DNA of 5,856 nucleotides from Halomonas sp. (GTDB taxonomy: Bacteria > Pseudomonadota > Gammaproteobacteria > Pseudomonadales > Halomonadaceae): NCBI GenBank assembly GCA_007116835.1, contig SKHS01000122.1, positions 1 through 5,856 of the forward strand, in the 5' to 3' direction. The translations under genes and the position numbers were made by a program. The notes beneath the pieces were generated by a model. That model ran no database searches. It was not told where the DNA came from and worked only from the letters and a program-made list of their open reading frames with translations. Of the stretch, positions 5,622 to 5,856 are shown one piece after another. Position 1 is the stretch's first letter. Every line of letters starts with the position of its first letter.

Positions 5622-5647
5622 CATTATGCTATCCCCTTTTCATAATG
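5622..5647 (+). repeat. inverted repeat just after tRNA-Leu copy 1
   Basis: CATTATG (5622-5628) and CATAATG (5641-5647) form a 7-base AT-rich stem with a 12-base pyrimidine-rich loop, starting 5 bases after the encoded CCA. No U run follows. It may be a processing signal between the two tRNAs; termination here is unlikely. Confidence 0.35.
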
Positions 5648-5695
5648 TCAGATGGTGCAGCGGCAAGTAGCAGGTAGAAAATCAGTAGTACGGTG

Positions 5696-5713
5696 TTTAA
5701 AAACTGTTTTAAA
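5696..5713 (+). repeat. AT-only inverted repeat upstream of tRNA-Leu copy 2
   Basis: TTTAAAA (5696-5702) and TTTTAAA (5707-5713) are perfect inverted arms around ACTG, ending 32 bases before the second tRNA. The stem is weak in RNA. As DNA it could be a flexible, cleavage-prone spacer or an upstream promoter element, but no clear promoter hexamers follow it. Confidence 0.3.
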
Positions 5714-5745
5714 GACCATTCGCAAGACATTGAGCGTTTGTATTC

Positions 5746-5832
5746 GCCCAGGTGGCGGAATTGGTAGACGCGCTAGCTTCAGGTGCTAGTATCCTTACGG
5801 ATGTGGAGGTTCAAGTACTCTCCTGGGCACCA
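5746..5832 (+). tRNA. tRNA-Leu, anticodon CAG, copy 2, with a T-arm mismatch
   Basis: This is a second 87-base class II tRNA-Leu(CAG), differing from copy 1 at 7 positions. The acceptor stem GCCCAGG/CCTGGGC is fully paired, CCA is encoded (5830-5832), and the anticodon and D arms are identical to copy 1. The variable arm is ATCC-TTAC-GGAT, still fully paired. The T arm reads GGAGG-TTCAAGT-ACTCT: the closing pair G53-C61, almost universal in tRNAs, is here G5809 against A5817. The loop keeps TTC. The gene may still fold, since the other pairs are intact, but its T-loop geometry and handling by EF-Tu or processing enzymes could be impaired. It may be a slightly decayed paralogue or carry a sequencing error. 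Confidence 0.93.
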
Positions 5833-5856
5833 CTTGATACCGCATCATGCAGCACG

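Noticed and set aside
5302..5670. 122-codon plus-strand open frame running through the first tRNA-Leu
   Set aside because: It crosses both candidate promoters and the whole tRNA gene, which is an unambiguous RNA gene; coding is very unlikely.
5617..5745. independent promoter for the second tRNA-Leu in the 129-base gap
   Set aside because: TTGAGC near 5730 would place its -10 inside the tRNA, and the AT-rich repeat has no matching partner hexamer. Co-transcription with copy 1 is simpler.
5530..5856. tRNA-Leu pair as a phage or island attachment site
   Set aside because: The repeated sequence is the two full tRNA genes themselves, with compensatory divergence. There is no integrase or foreign-looking DNA in the window, and the 129-base gap holds no gene.

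Overview
The window is a chromosomal housekeeping segment from a gammaproteobacterium. All six protein-coding genes lie on the minus strand and two tRNA-Leu genes lie on the plus strand at the right-hand edge. The proteins closely resemble the gammaproteobacterial forms of RNase R, RlmB, bS6, bS18 and bL9. The order (tRNA-Leu, tRNA-Leu) / rnr-rlmB / rpsF-rpsR-membrane protein-rplI, with no priB between rpsF and rpsR and an extra membrane-protein gene before rplI, is the arrangement I recall from pseudomonads rather than enterics. A halophilic relative in the Halomonadaceae is my best guess, but the sequence alone does not prove the genus.

Read in the direction of transcription (right to left), the first unit is rnr (RNase R, an RNA-degrading exonuclease) with a 4-base stop/start overlap into rlmB (23S rRNA 2'-O-methyltransferase). 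It has a plausible sigma70 promoter about 130 bases upstream of rnr and a structured leader. About 200 bases of non-coding DNA follow rlmB. They hold two adjacent inverted repeats and then the rpsF leader. In that leader the rpsF Shine-Dalgarno is perfectly complementary to an upstream octamer, with a hairpin and a CCG between, as expected for the S6:S18 autoregulatory mRNA element. The second unit is rpsF-rpsR-(polytopic membrane protein)-rplI, tightly spaced; rplI runs off the left edge after 115 codons.

On the plus strand, divergent from rnr, two near-identical tRNA-Leu(CAG) genes sit 129 bases apart. The first has a good sigma70 promoter with a GC-rich discriminator typical of stringently controlled stable-RNA genes. 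The second differs at 7 positions. Four of these form two compensatory pairs, and one (C61 to A) breaks the normally invariant G53-C61 pair of the T arm.

The common theme is translation and RNA metabolism: ribosomal proteins, an rRNA methylase, a structured-RNA exonuclease and tRNAs. I see no mobile element, CRISPR array or defence system. The most interesting items are the rpsF leader RNA, the odd second tRNA-Leu, the unexplained membrane protein inside a ribosomal operon, and a possible small upstream ORF overlapping the rnr start.
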